From positions 1-5,884 of the forward strand of contig JAFQBQ010000114.1 in NCBI GenBank assembly GCA_017416635.1: DNA of 5,884 nt. The letters run 5' to 3'. Source of the stretch: Alphaproteobacteria bacterium (lineage in GTDB: Bacteria > Pseudomonadota > Alphaproteobacteria > UBA3830). Positions within the stretch are counted from its first letter, which is position 1. Each line of letters begins with the position of its first letter. A program made the translations under genes and the position numbers. This document shows, one piece after another, positions 1-4,851 of this stretch. The notes under the pieces are model-generated. The model was given only the letters and a program-made list of their open reading frames with translations. It was not told the origin of the DNA and did no database searches.

Positions 1-48
1 ATCTTGTTCTTTCTCTGTGTTCGTCATAATAAAACTACCAATTGACAT
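1..48 (-). CDS. 5' end of an unidentified minus-strand gene (partial)
   Basis: An ATG on the minus strand (bases 48-46) opens 16 codons without a stop, reading MSIGSFIMTNTEKEQD before the window edge. A perfect AAGGAG Shine-Dalgarno sequence (minus strand of 57-62) sits 8 bases upstream, which is why this start is preferred over a second in-frame ATG at bases 27-25. The gene is divergent from the SRP RNA and dnaX, with about 106 bases between them. Sixteen residues are too few to assign a family, so no function is proposed. Confidence 0.55.
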   Translation of the reverse strand, partial: MSIGSFIMTNTEKEQD

Positions 49-154
49 TGTTTACGCTCCTTGTATCACATAAAGCCAAAATTTAACAGTCAAAAATTTT
101 TTATTTTTTCTGAACATTGCTATCATAAATCAACATATTTTGTTACACTGCAAG

Positions 155-246
155 CGCAGGGATGTTGGACGAATAAGACTATGAATTCGGTCAGGTCTGG
201 AAGGAAGCAGCCGTAGTAGACACCGTTTGGGTCGACATCTTTGCTG
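155..246 (+). ncRNA. ffs: Signal recognition particle RNA, small bacterial type (4.5S RNA)
   Basis: This is the RNA scaffold of the signal recognition particle, which binds Ffh and directs nascent membrane proteins to FtsY and the translocon. The diagnostic domain IV is at 189-212 (GGTCAGGTCTGG then AAGGAAGCAGCC), with the GGAA tetraloop at 199-202. The flanking arms pair symmetrically: 178-183 with 212-217, and GATGT at 161-165 with ACATC at 235-239. The helix extends outward through wobble pairs to about 156/244, which sets the approximate ends. A weak -10-like TACACT (144-149) is correctly placed for a start near 155, but no good -35 was seen. The RNA ends about 14 bases before dnaX, so the two are probably co-transcribed. 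Confidence 0.93.
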
Positions 247-260
247 ATGTAGGGAATTTT

Positions 261-1490
261 ATGTACACTCCGTTAGCTACTAAATATCGTCCTCAACGTT
301 TTGCAGATGTAGTAGGACAAGATTTTACGGTAAAGGTATTAACTAAAGCTATTCAAAAAAATCGAATAGGCGCGGCGTTGCTGTTTTCAGGAACTAGGGG
401 CGTTGGTAAAACAACTCTTGCTCGCGTTTTATCAAAAGCGCTCCGCTGCGAGAATAGACAGGATTCCGAATTTGAGCCATGTTGCAAATGCGAATCTTGC
501 AGAAGCTTTTCAAAAGATAATCAAATTGATGTTATTGAAATCGACGCAGCCAGTAACACCGGCGTAGACGATGTTCGCGAAATTATAGAGTCTTGTAGAT
601 ACAAACCTACGACGGGGAAATACAAAATATTTATTATCGATGAAGTTCATATGTTGTCGAAAAGCGCTTTCAATGCTTTGCTTAAAACTTTGGAAGAGCC
701 ACCGGAGTATGTAAAATTTTTGTTGGCGACAACGGAAACGTATAAAATTCCGGAAACGATTTTGTCGCGTGTCTTGAGATTTGATTTGAAGAATGTCGAG
801 CATGACGTAATAGTGCAATATCTTTCATCGGTATGCAATCAGGAAAAAATTTCTGCAGACTTAAGTGTGCTTTCACTTATCGCAAGAGCGGCGTCCGGAT
901 CAATTCGAGATAGTTTATCTATATTGGACCAAGCTATAAATGTCGCAGACGATGGTCGGCTGACGTTAAAAAATGTTCAGGAAATGCTGAGCGTTTCCAA
1001 TGATGAGGACTTAACCGATTTGTTCGAGTTAATTACATCTTCGAAATTGCAAGACGCGGTACTGAGGTATCGACAATTATCGGATAAAGGAACTTCTGCG
1101 CAAACGATAGTTTCTCGTTTTATGGATTATGTGCATTTGCTGTCCTGTCTTAAAGTTGGAGTAACTCCGTTTGAACAAATAGTAAGCGAGTCGATGCAAT
1201 CTCGCTTTCAATCTTTAGCGGATAAAATCAGCATATCTGCATTGTCGGTTCTTTGGCAAATGCTAATAAAGTGTACGGATGAGCTAAAATTGTGCGATAA
1301 AGCCGCTTCGGTTTTCGAAATGATGATTATCAGATTGGCGCATGCTTCCGAGTTTCCGGATTTGCGCGAGATTATCAAAAAATTTGATCAATCGCCGGCT
1401 ATATCCAACACTTCAGAACCCAAACAATCTGAAGATTCGTTATTAAGTGAAGCGTTAAAAATGTTCCCAAATGCAATAGTGAAAAATTAG
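261..1490 (+). CDS. dnaX: DNA polymerase III clamp-loader subunit gamma/tau, short form
   Basis: This is the ATPase subunit of the clamp loader, which opens the beta clamp and places it on primed DNA. Visible elements are Walker A GTRGVGKT (residues 44-51), a zinc-binding set C63/C74/C77/C80, the conserved EIDAASNTGVDDVREI stretch (93-108), Walker B with DEVH (127-130), sensor 1 near LATTET (155-160), an arginine finger in ILSR (R170), and sensor 2 GSIRD (213-217). The Cys that usually follows the arginine finger (SRC) is Val here, and C75 is an extra cysteine in the zinc region. At 409 residues it is far shorter than usual alphaproteobacterial DnaX (roughly 500-640). Domains I-III are present, then a short linker (about 370-390) leads to a tail, ALKMFPNAIVKN, like the C-terminal end of full-length alphaproteobacterial tau. 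The start has AGGGA 5 bases upstream. The stop codon overlaps the ybaB ribosome binding site, suggesting coupling. Confidence 0.96.
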   Translation: MYTPLATKYRPQRFADVVGQDFTVKVLTKAIQKNRIGAALLFSGTRGVGKTTLARVLSKALRCENRQDSEFEPCCKCESCRSFSKDNQIDVIEIDAASNTGVDDVREIIESCRYKPTTGKYKIFIIDEVHMLSKSAFNALLKTLEEPPEYVKFLLATTETYKIPETILSRVLRFDLKNVEHDVIVQYLSSVCNQEKISADLSVLSLIARAASGSIRDSLSILDQAINVADDGRLTLKNVQEMLSVSNDEDLTDLFELITSSKLQDAVLRYRQLSDKGTSAQTIVSRFMDYVHLLSCLKVGVTPFEQIVSESMQSRFQSLADKISISALSVLWQMLIKCTDELKLCDKAASVFEMMIIRLAHASEFPDLREIIKKFDQSPAISNTSEPKQSEDSLLSEALKMFPNAIVKN

Positions 1491-1499
1491 GAGGAATTT

Positions 1500-1808
1500 A
1501 TGAATAATTTTAATCAGCTATTAAAGCAAGCGCAGCAAATGCAATCTAAATTGATGGAAGCGCAAAAAGAAATGGAGAATTTAGAAATTGACGGAACTTC
1601 CGGCGGAGGAATGGTGTCAATAGTTATCAACGGTAAGGGCGATATCAAAAAATTGCAAATCGATCCGAAATTAATGGTTCCTGATGAAGCTGATATCGTT
1701 TCCGATTTGGTTATTGCCGCATATAATGATGCAAAATCGAAACTCGAAACAACAATTTCGGCAAACATGAGCAATCTTCTTCCTCCAGGAATGAAATTGC
1801 CATTTTGA
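1500..1808 (+). CDS. ybaB: YbaB/EbfC-family nucleoid-associated protein
   Basis: Small dimeric DNA-binding protein of the YbaB/EbfC family, a nucleoid-associated protein almost always encoded beside dnaX. The 102-residue length is typical. The N-terminal half begins MNNFNQLLKQAQQMQSKL and continues as an amphipathic helix to about residue 28. The hallmark glycine-rich turn and following strand (GTSGGGMVSIVINGKG, 32-47) come next, then the acidic VPDEADIVSDLV segment and the conserved proline-containing C-terminus PPGMKLPF. A strong AGGAGG (1489-1494) lies 5 bases before the ATG and overlaps the dnaX stop, which supports this start and translational coupling. In many bacteria recR follows; here it does not. 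Confidence 0.96.
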   Translation: MNNFNQLLKQAQQMQSKLMEAQKEMENLEIDGTSGGGMVSIVINGKGDIKKLQIDPKLMVPDEADIVSDLVIAAYNDAKSKLETTISANMSNLLPPGMKLPF

Positions 1809-1847
1809 TTTTGTTATGCGTGATTAAAATAACACTGTGAAGGTAGT

Positions 1848-2870
1848 ATGAAAATTATTGTAAGGTTGTTGTGTCTTTGTTTTATTGTGGCATGTTCTCA
1901 TGTCGATGGTAATGATACAGCAAAGGTTGGTATTTGTTTCACGGGACAGGGAGTAAAGATTTCTGGTGTAGCGAATGATTTTATCGAACATGTTCCTTCT
2001 GTCGCAAAGCGATATGAGCAAGTAAAGAAAATAACAAATATTTCGGATAATGATTTGTTATCGGGAGATGATGCCTCGTTATTTCGTCAAGGAAAAGCGC
2101 AGCAAGCTTTGGTGTCTGTTCAATGTTTGATTTGGGAAGGGATAAGTTCGCAACATTCTGATTTGCATTTTGATTATGTACTCGGGCAATCTTTAGGAAA
2201 TTATTCTGCGTTGTTTGCTGGTGGAGCTATTACCTTTGAGAATTTGTTAAAATTTATCCAGCTGCGAGATAAGCTTACTGCGAGAATGTCCAGTAGTTCG
2301 GATCAACCATTCGGAATGCTTGTTGTTCAAGGAACCGATCTGAGCACCGTCAAAAGATACGTAAATAATGAGACGACATTTGTCGCGGGCTTAAACACTG
2401 CATCTTGTTTCACCATATCTGGGACAGATTCTGAAATTAATTTATTAGAAAGCAAACTGAAAACAGATAAGCCAGATGTTAAGCTTATAAAGTTAAGTAT
2501 TGCCACGCCATTTCATACGAATTTCATGGAACCTTTGGTAGATAAGCTGTGGGATAATTTTTCAGTGAATCAGAACTTGGTAATTCCAGTAATATCCGAC
2601 GCAACCGGGTTGGTTTATAATTCAGTAAGTAGTTTTGATAAAAATTGGATGAAATCGCAGTTAACCTGTCCTATGCGCTGGAGTGGTAATGGTGGAGTAT
2701 GTGAAAAAATTAAGCAATTAGGTTTAACTCATCTCATCGTTGTCGGTGATGGGCAAGGATTAGCAAAAATGATAAAAGAAAATATTTCTGACATAAACGT
2801 TTACGTCGTAAGTACCATAAAACATTTGAAAGAAGCAGTTAAAGAAATAAAAAGTTTTCGGAAAAACTGA
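1848..2870 (+). CDS. FabD-like malonyl-CoA:ACP transacylase with a predicted lipoprotein signal peptide
   Basis: The body from about residue 26 is a full-length acyltransferase of the FabD family, which moves malonyl groups from CoA to acyl carrier protein in fatty acid synthesis. Seen: FTGQG (31-35) with the oxyanion-hole Gln34, the nucleophile elbow GQSLGNYSAL (113-122) with Ser115, Arg140 in the LRDK segment, the catalytic His223 in ATPFHTNFM, QLTCPMRW (271-278), and VVGDGQGL (298-305) where FabD has E-x-GPGKVL. The catalytic residues are kept, but His before the nucleophile is Gln and Glu after the elbow is Asn. Residues 1-16 form a lipoprotein signal: K2/R6, a hydrophobic core, and lipobox IVAC with Cys16. 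The ATG has GAAGG 4 bases upstream; the only later start before the domain, a GTG at codon 14, lacks a ribosome binding site. Export of such an enzyme would separate it from malonyl-CoA and ACP, so its substrate is uncertain. It may not be the housekeeping fabD. Confidence 0.88.
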   Translation: MKIIVRLLCLCFIVACSHVDGNDTAKVGICFTGQGVKISGVANDFIEHVPSVAKRYEQVKKITNISDNDLLSGDDASLFRQGKAQQALVSVQCLIWEGISSQHSDLHFDYVLGQSLGNYSALFAGGAITFENLLKFIQLRDKLTARMSSSSDQPFGMLVVQGTDLSTVKRYVNNETTFVAGLNTASCFTISGTDSEINLLESKLKTDKPDVKLIKLSIATPFHTNFMEPLVDKLWDNFSVNQNLVIPVISDATGLVYNSVSSFDKNWMKSQLTCPMRWSGNGGVCEKIKQLGLTHLIVVGDGQGLAKMIKENISDINVYVVSTIKHLKEAVKEIKSFRKN

Positions 2871-2881
2871 AGAGGTCTCCG

Positions 2882-3544
2882 ATGGCAAACTGGATTTTTC
2901 AAAAAGCTGAAGCCTGGAAGCAACGAAATATTGATTACTATGTCAGAGCATTCAATAACTATGAGCGAAGCAAGATAGATACGTTTAATTATGCAGCTGG
3001 TTTATTTCCCTTTTTGTGGTTTGTTTACAGAAAAATGTATACTTGCTTTTTTCTGAGTCTGATTTTGTGCACAGCAATGATAAAACTGCTAGATATGATT
3101 CTATTTTTTAAAGATGGAAATTTATCATCGTTTGTGCCCGATATGTGCTTGATGATTTTCTGTTGTCGTTTCGGCAATAGATGGTATTATAGGACTGTGC
3201 GATCTCGTGTTGAAAAAGGGTATCACTTAATAGAGAAGTATAATCCAATATCCTTAGAATTTGCCGTACTTATGCTTTTCGCTTATTACATATCGAACTT
3301 TCTTTTTCAAGGCCTCTTGTCTGATTACAACGAACTTGCGATTTTAGGACTCGTTGCATTAGTTCCTTTTCTTCAATTCGTCGTCGATCATATGAAGTTT
3401 CACTTGAAAGAGTCGAAAAGTCCTGTGGGCGTCGACGCAACTGCCATAAGTCAATATTTAAATAAGGCTGATTGTAATTATGGAGTTACGCTTGCGATAA
3501 TTATCATGCTAGTTTTTTTTCTTCCTTCAAAAGGTTTACTCTAA
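2882..3544 (+). CDS. DUF2628-like polytopic inner-membrane protein
   Basis: A 220-residue integral membrane protein of unknown function. Two stretches resemble DUF2628 proteins: FNYAAGLFPFLWFVYRKMY (35-53), matching the family's N-terminal FNWAAFxFGPxWxxYRKM pattern, and GNRWYYRTVRSRV (98-110). Hydrophobic segments lie at about 54-76, 84-96, 125-145, 151-167 and 201-215, giving four or five membrane spans, with a charged N-terminal cytoplasmic region (1-34). The ATG has AAGAGG about 6 bases upstream, next to the stop of the FabD-like gene, and the gap between the genes is 11 bases, so the two are probably translated from one message. This pairing suggests, but does not show, a shared envelope role. 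The family assignment rests on remembered motif patterns. Confidence 0.85.
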   Translation: MANWIFQKAEAWKQRNIDYYVRAFNNYERSKIDTFNYAAGLFPFLWFVYRKMYTCFFLSLILCTAMIKLLDMILFFKDGNLSSFVPDMCLMIFCCRFGNRWYYRTVRSRVEKGYHLIEKYNPISLEFAVLMLFAYYISNFLFQGLLSDYNELAILGLVALVPFLQFVVDHMKFHLKESKSPVGVDATAISQYLNKADCNYGVTLAIIIMLVFFLPSKGLL

Positions 3545-3879
3545 TTCATCAACTTTGTTGGGGTTTTCAAAATGTTTTTATACTAATTTCAATTTGTTAG
3601 AGCGTGTTGAATTTTATCAAACAAACATTCAAATCCGAATTTAAAGAGCAAATCTTCGCTATATACTGCCATCCTTGCTTCTTTAATCAACATACTTTGC
3701 CATATCAGATTTTATGGGAATATCATTTGGAAATTGGTTAAATCGTCTTGCTCCGATCGAGGTTGTCTTTTGTCGACTGGATTCAATCGGTGTTGCATTT
3801 CATACTTGAAGGGACAAAAAGCGCTTTCAATTGTTGAAAAAATGTTGTAAAGTCACCCTGTTTTTATTTTGGAGGAAAA
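3545..3879. other. 335-base gap between the membrane-protein operon and rpsU, no convincing gene
   Basis: AT-rich DNA with no ORF that has both a ribosome binding site and recognisable protein sequence. Short open stretches occur: GTG-started 45 codons around 3604-3741 on plus, and about 33 codons on minus across 3600-3700; none resembles a known family. A perfect short inverted repeat, TTTCAA-TTG-TTGAAA, lies at 3825-3839 just upstream of the rpsU ribosome binding site. A very weak hairpin CAAC-TTT-GTTG (3550-3560) follows the preceding gene but lacks a convincing T-run. The gap presumably holds the rpsU promoter, though no clear -35/-10 pair was found. Confidence 0.5.
3871..3875 (+). promoter_or_regulatory. 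Shine-Dalgarno sequence that fixes the GTG start of rpsU
   Basis: GGAGG sits 4 bases before a GTG at 3880. There is no nearby in-frame ATG, and the protein starting at this GTG aligns with S21 from its first residues, so the non-ATG start is well supported. Confidence 0.85.
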
Positions 3880-4083
3880 GTGATCGTATACGTTAGGGAC
3901 AATAATGTCGATCAGGCGTTAAGAGCGCTAAAAAAGAAAATGCAGCGAGAGGGAATTTTCAGAGAAATCAAGTTGCGCCGTCATTTTGAAAAACCTTCTG
4001 AAAAGCGTGCAAGAGAGGCGTCTGAAGCAATTCGTCGTACTCGTAAATTGCTCAGGAAACGCTTAGAGAGAGAAGGTTATTAA
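3880..4083 (+). CDS. rpsU: 30S ribosomal protein S21
   Basis: Small basic protein of the 30S subunit, located near the anti-Shine-Dalgarno end of 16S rRNA and important for initiation on many messages. The 67-residue sequence shows the alphaproteobacterial pattern throughout: [20 protein letters not shown] near the N-terminus, then [20 protein letters not shown], and an Arg/Lys-rich C-terminal helix ending LEREGY. The start is GTG with a strong GGAGG 4 bases upstream. It stands apart from the upstream operon by 335 bases and is followed after 42 bases by two tRNA genes, with which it may be co-transcribed up to the terminator at 4330-4351. Length and sequence are ordinary for the family. Confidence 0.97.
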   Translation: MIVYVRDNNVDQALRALKKKMQREGIFREIKLRRHFEKPSEKRAREASEAIRRTRKLLRKRLEREGY

Positions 4084-4089
4084 TAGAAC

Positions 4090-4120
4090 TTGCCGATCGA
4101 AGGAGGTGTTTCTTTATAAC
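4090..4120 (+). promoter_or_regulatory. Possible tRNA promoter
   Basis: TTGCCG (4090-4095) and TATAAC (4115-4120) are separated by 19 bases. The -10 matches consensus at five of six positions, the -35 at four. A start 6 bases after the -10 would fall at 4126, the first base of tRNA-Ala, giving an essentially leaderless tRNA transcript. Readthrough from rpsU is an equally good explanation. Confidence 0.3.
4100..4108 (+). promoter_or_regulatory. Orphan perfect Shine-Dalgarno sequence
   Basis: AAGGAGGTG is an ideal complement of the 16S rRNA 3' end, yet no start codon lies 4-12 bases downstream. The first ATG (4124) is 16 bases away and opens only ATG-GGG-TCA-TAG, running into tRNA-Ala. It could be the remnant of a lost gene start or chance. 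Confidence 0.35.
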
Positions 4121-4125
4121 GTTAT

Positions 4126-4201
4126 GGGGTCATAGCTCAGTTGGTAGAGCGCGACGTTCGCATCGTCGAGGTCAGGGGTTCGACTCCCCTTGGCTCCACC
4201 A
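4126..4201 (+). tRNA. tRNA-Ala (anticodon CGC)
   Basis: A complete cloverleaf can be folded by eye. The acceptor GGGGTCA pairs with TGGCTCC and includes the G3-U70 pair that defines alanine identity. The D arm is GCTCAGTTGGTAGAGC. The anticodon stem CGACG/CGTCG holds loop TTCGCAT with anticodon CGC at 4159-4161. The T arm AGGGG-TTCGACT-CCCCT follows, and the CCA end is encoded. It reads GCG codons. It is 17 bases upstream of tRNA-Val. Confidence 0.97.
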
Positions 4202-4218
4202 TTTCCTTTTGCAAGATT

Positions 4219-4293
4219 GGACATTTAGCTCAGCGGTAGAGCATCACCTTCACACGGTGGGGGCCGCAGGTTCGATCCCTGCAATGTCCACCA
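4219..4293 (+). tRNA. tRNA-Val (anticodon CAC)
   Basis: The acceptor GGACATT pairs fully with AATGTCC, followed by discriminator A and an encoded CCA. The anticodon stem TCACC/GGTGG holds loop TTCACAC, giving CAC, which reads GTG. The D arm GCTCAGCGGTAGAGC and T arm GCAGG-TTCGATC-CCTGC are canonical. The gene is 75 bases long and probably shares a transcript with tRNA-Ala. Confidence 0.97.
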
Positions 4294-4329
4294 GAAATGC
4301 AAAATCTGTTGAAATTTGAGGAGACATTG

Positions 4330-4351
4330 GGGCTGTCGAAGCCTGTTTTTT
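4330..4351 (+). terminator. Probable intrinsic terminator after the tRNA pair
   Basis: GGGCT (4330-4334) pairs with AGCCT (4340-4344), with one G-U pair and loop GTCGA. A G and six T residues follow (4346-4351). It is 36 bases past tRNA-Val and is the only GC-containing stem plus T-run downstream of the tRNAs, so it probably ends the rpsU/tRNA transcript. Confidence 0.65.
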
Positions 4352-4410
4352 GCTCGATAAATTGCATCTATCATTAACTTAAAACATCTTTTATATACAT
4401 TTAAATCAAT

Positions 4411-4508
4411 CTCCAATTTCCGTTTTTCTCAAAAAAATCTCTCCAAAAGCCAAAAATTCTCCAAATAACGGGGGCTGGAGAACAGCGTCATTTCCGCTCA
4501 AATTGGAG
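4411..4508. repeat. Nested inverted repeats with three CTCCAA boxes
   Basis: The outer arms are CTCCAATTT (4411-4419) and its exact reverse complement AAATTGGAG (4500-4508). Inside them is TTCTCCA (4457-4463) and its exact reverse complement TGGAGAA (4476-4482), around a 12-base loop rich in G. CTCCAA appears three times in direct orientation (4411, 4441, 4459). The arrangement could fold as a single-stranded RNA or be a decayed palindromic repeat. There is no coding potential and no identified family. Confidence 0.5.
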
Positions 4509-4539
4509 ACTTTTCTCAACTTTTCATAAAATTATCTCT

Positions 4540-4560
4540 AAAAAGTTCGTCGAATTTTTT
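4540..4560. repeat. AT-rich palindrome at the outer edge of the left inverted repeat
   Basis: AAAAAGTTC (4540-4548) and GAATTTTTT (4552-4560) form a nine-pair stem with one G-U pair around GTC. It abuts the left inverted repeat. A comparable perfect palindrome, AAAAGAATTCTTTT (4826-4839), occupies the outer edge of the right repeat. The T-run could also act as a weak terminator. Confidence 0.45.
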
Positions 4561-4577
4561 GGTTACCGAATGGTACT
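4557..4577 (+). repeat. Left inverted repeat
   Basis: Contains GGTTACC-GA-ATGGTACT. It pairs with 4809-4829 at 19 of 21 bases. The repeat is itself a small palindrome (TACC-GAAT-GGTA), as an operator or recombinase site can be. Confidence 0.8.
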
Positions 4578-4808
4578 TAAAACGCAACCCTTAACACATT
4601 GAAATACAAAGATATTATCAATCGCGACTTTACGTCAAAAAGTCACAGAGAACGCCCTAAAACGCCGATTTTAGCTATTATATTAGGGTTTACAAAGCGA
4701 GGTTAGAATTCCTACTCCCTTCCGAGGAGCGATAAGCCGATAAAACGGAAAAATGCAACAAACCATGAACACCTTGATTAGCAGGGATTTGCTGGCTAAA
4801 ATTGATTT

Positions 4809-4829
4809 AGTACCATCTGGTAACCAAAA
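4809..4829 (-). repeat. Right inverted repeat
   Basis: On plus it reads AGTACCAT-CT-GGTAACC then AAAA, the near-exact reverse complement of 4557-4577. It too is internally palindromic (TACC-ATCT-GGTA). Immediately outside is a further perfect hairpin, TACTCA-AAAA-TGAGTA (4839-4854). Confidence 0.8.
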
Positions 4830-4851
4830 GAATTCTTTTACTCAAAAATGA

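Larger units (their letters stand above)
4552..4835. mobile_element. Putative MITE-like or insertion-sequence remnant bounded by inverted repeats
   Basis: About 284 bases lie between, and include, a pair of long inverted repeats. The core 4557-4577 (TTTTGGTTACC, two variable bases, ATGGTACT) matches the reverse complement of 4809-4829 at 19 of 21 positions, and the match extends outward through GAATT with one gap. The interior has no transposase reading frame. It holds small hairpins: GACTTT/AAAGTC (4626-4631, 4639-4644), CTAAAA/TTTTAG (4657-4662, 4669-4674), CTCC/GGAG (4715-4718, 4726-4729) and TTAGC/GCTAA (4778-4782, 4795-4799). No clear target-site duplication was seen, so mobility is inferred from the repeats alone. 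Confidence 0.45.

Noticed and set aside
65..93. Minus-strand promoter-like TTGACT-N17-TGTGAT for the gene at 48-1
   Set aside because: The predicted start (about 58) would fall inside the Shine-Dalgarno sequence at 57-62, leaving no functional leader.
510..876. Three overlapping minus-strand open frames inside dnaX
   Set aside because: They are antisense shadows of a strongly conserved dnaX region with no ribosome binding sites or recognisable protein features.
1812..1834. TGTTAT/ATAACA inverted repeat between ybaB and the FabD-like gene as a terminator
   Set aside because: Six AT-rich pairs with an 11-base loop and no T-run; too weak to end transcription.
1514..2021. Minus-strand open frames opposite ybaB and the start of the FabD-like gene
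   Set aside because: Shadows of conserved plus-strand genes; no family resemblance.
3600..3710. Minus-strand peptide with MAVYSEDL, slightly like the N-terminus of IS630-type transposases
   Set aside because: Only a few residues are similar, the frame ends after about 33 codons, and there are no terminal repeats nearby.
4225..4416. Minus-strand open frame of 63 codons containing LQGSNLRPPPCEGDALPLS
   Set aside because: This is the well-known spurious translation of the antisense strand of a tRNA gene; it overlaps tRNA-Val and the terminator.
4578..4808. Candidate RNase P RNA, tmRNA or CRISPR array in the structured intergenic DNA
   Set aside because: None of the conserved motifs of RNase P RNA or tmRNA is present, and there are no regularly spaced direct repeats.
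4753..4851. 32-codon plus-strand frame starting MQQTMNTLISRDLLAKIDLV
   Set aside because: No ribosome binding site, runs through the right inverted repeat, and no recognised family; probably chance.
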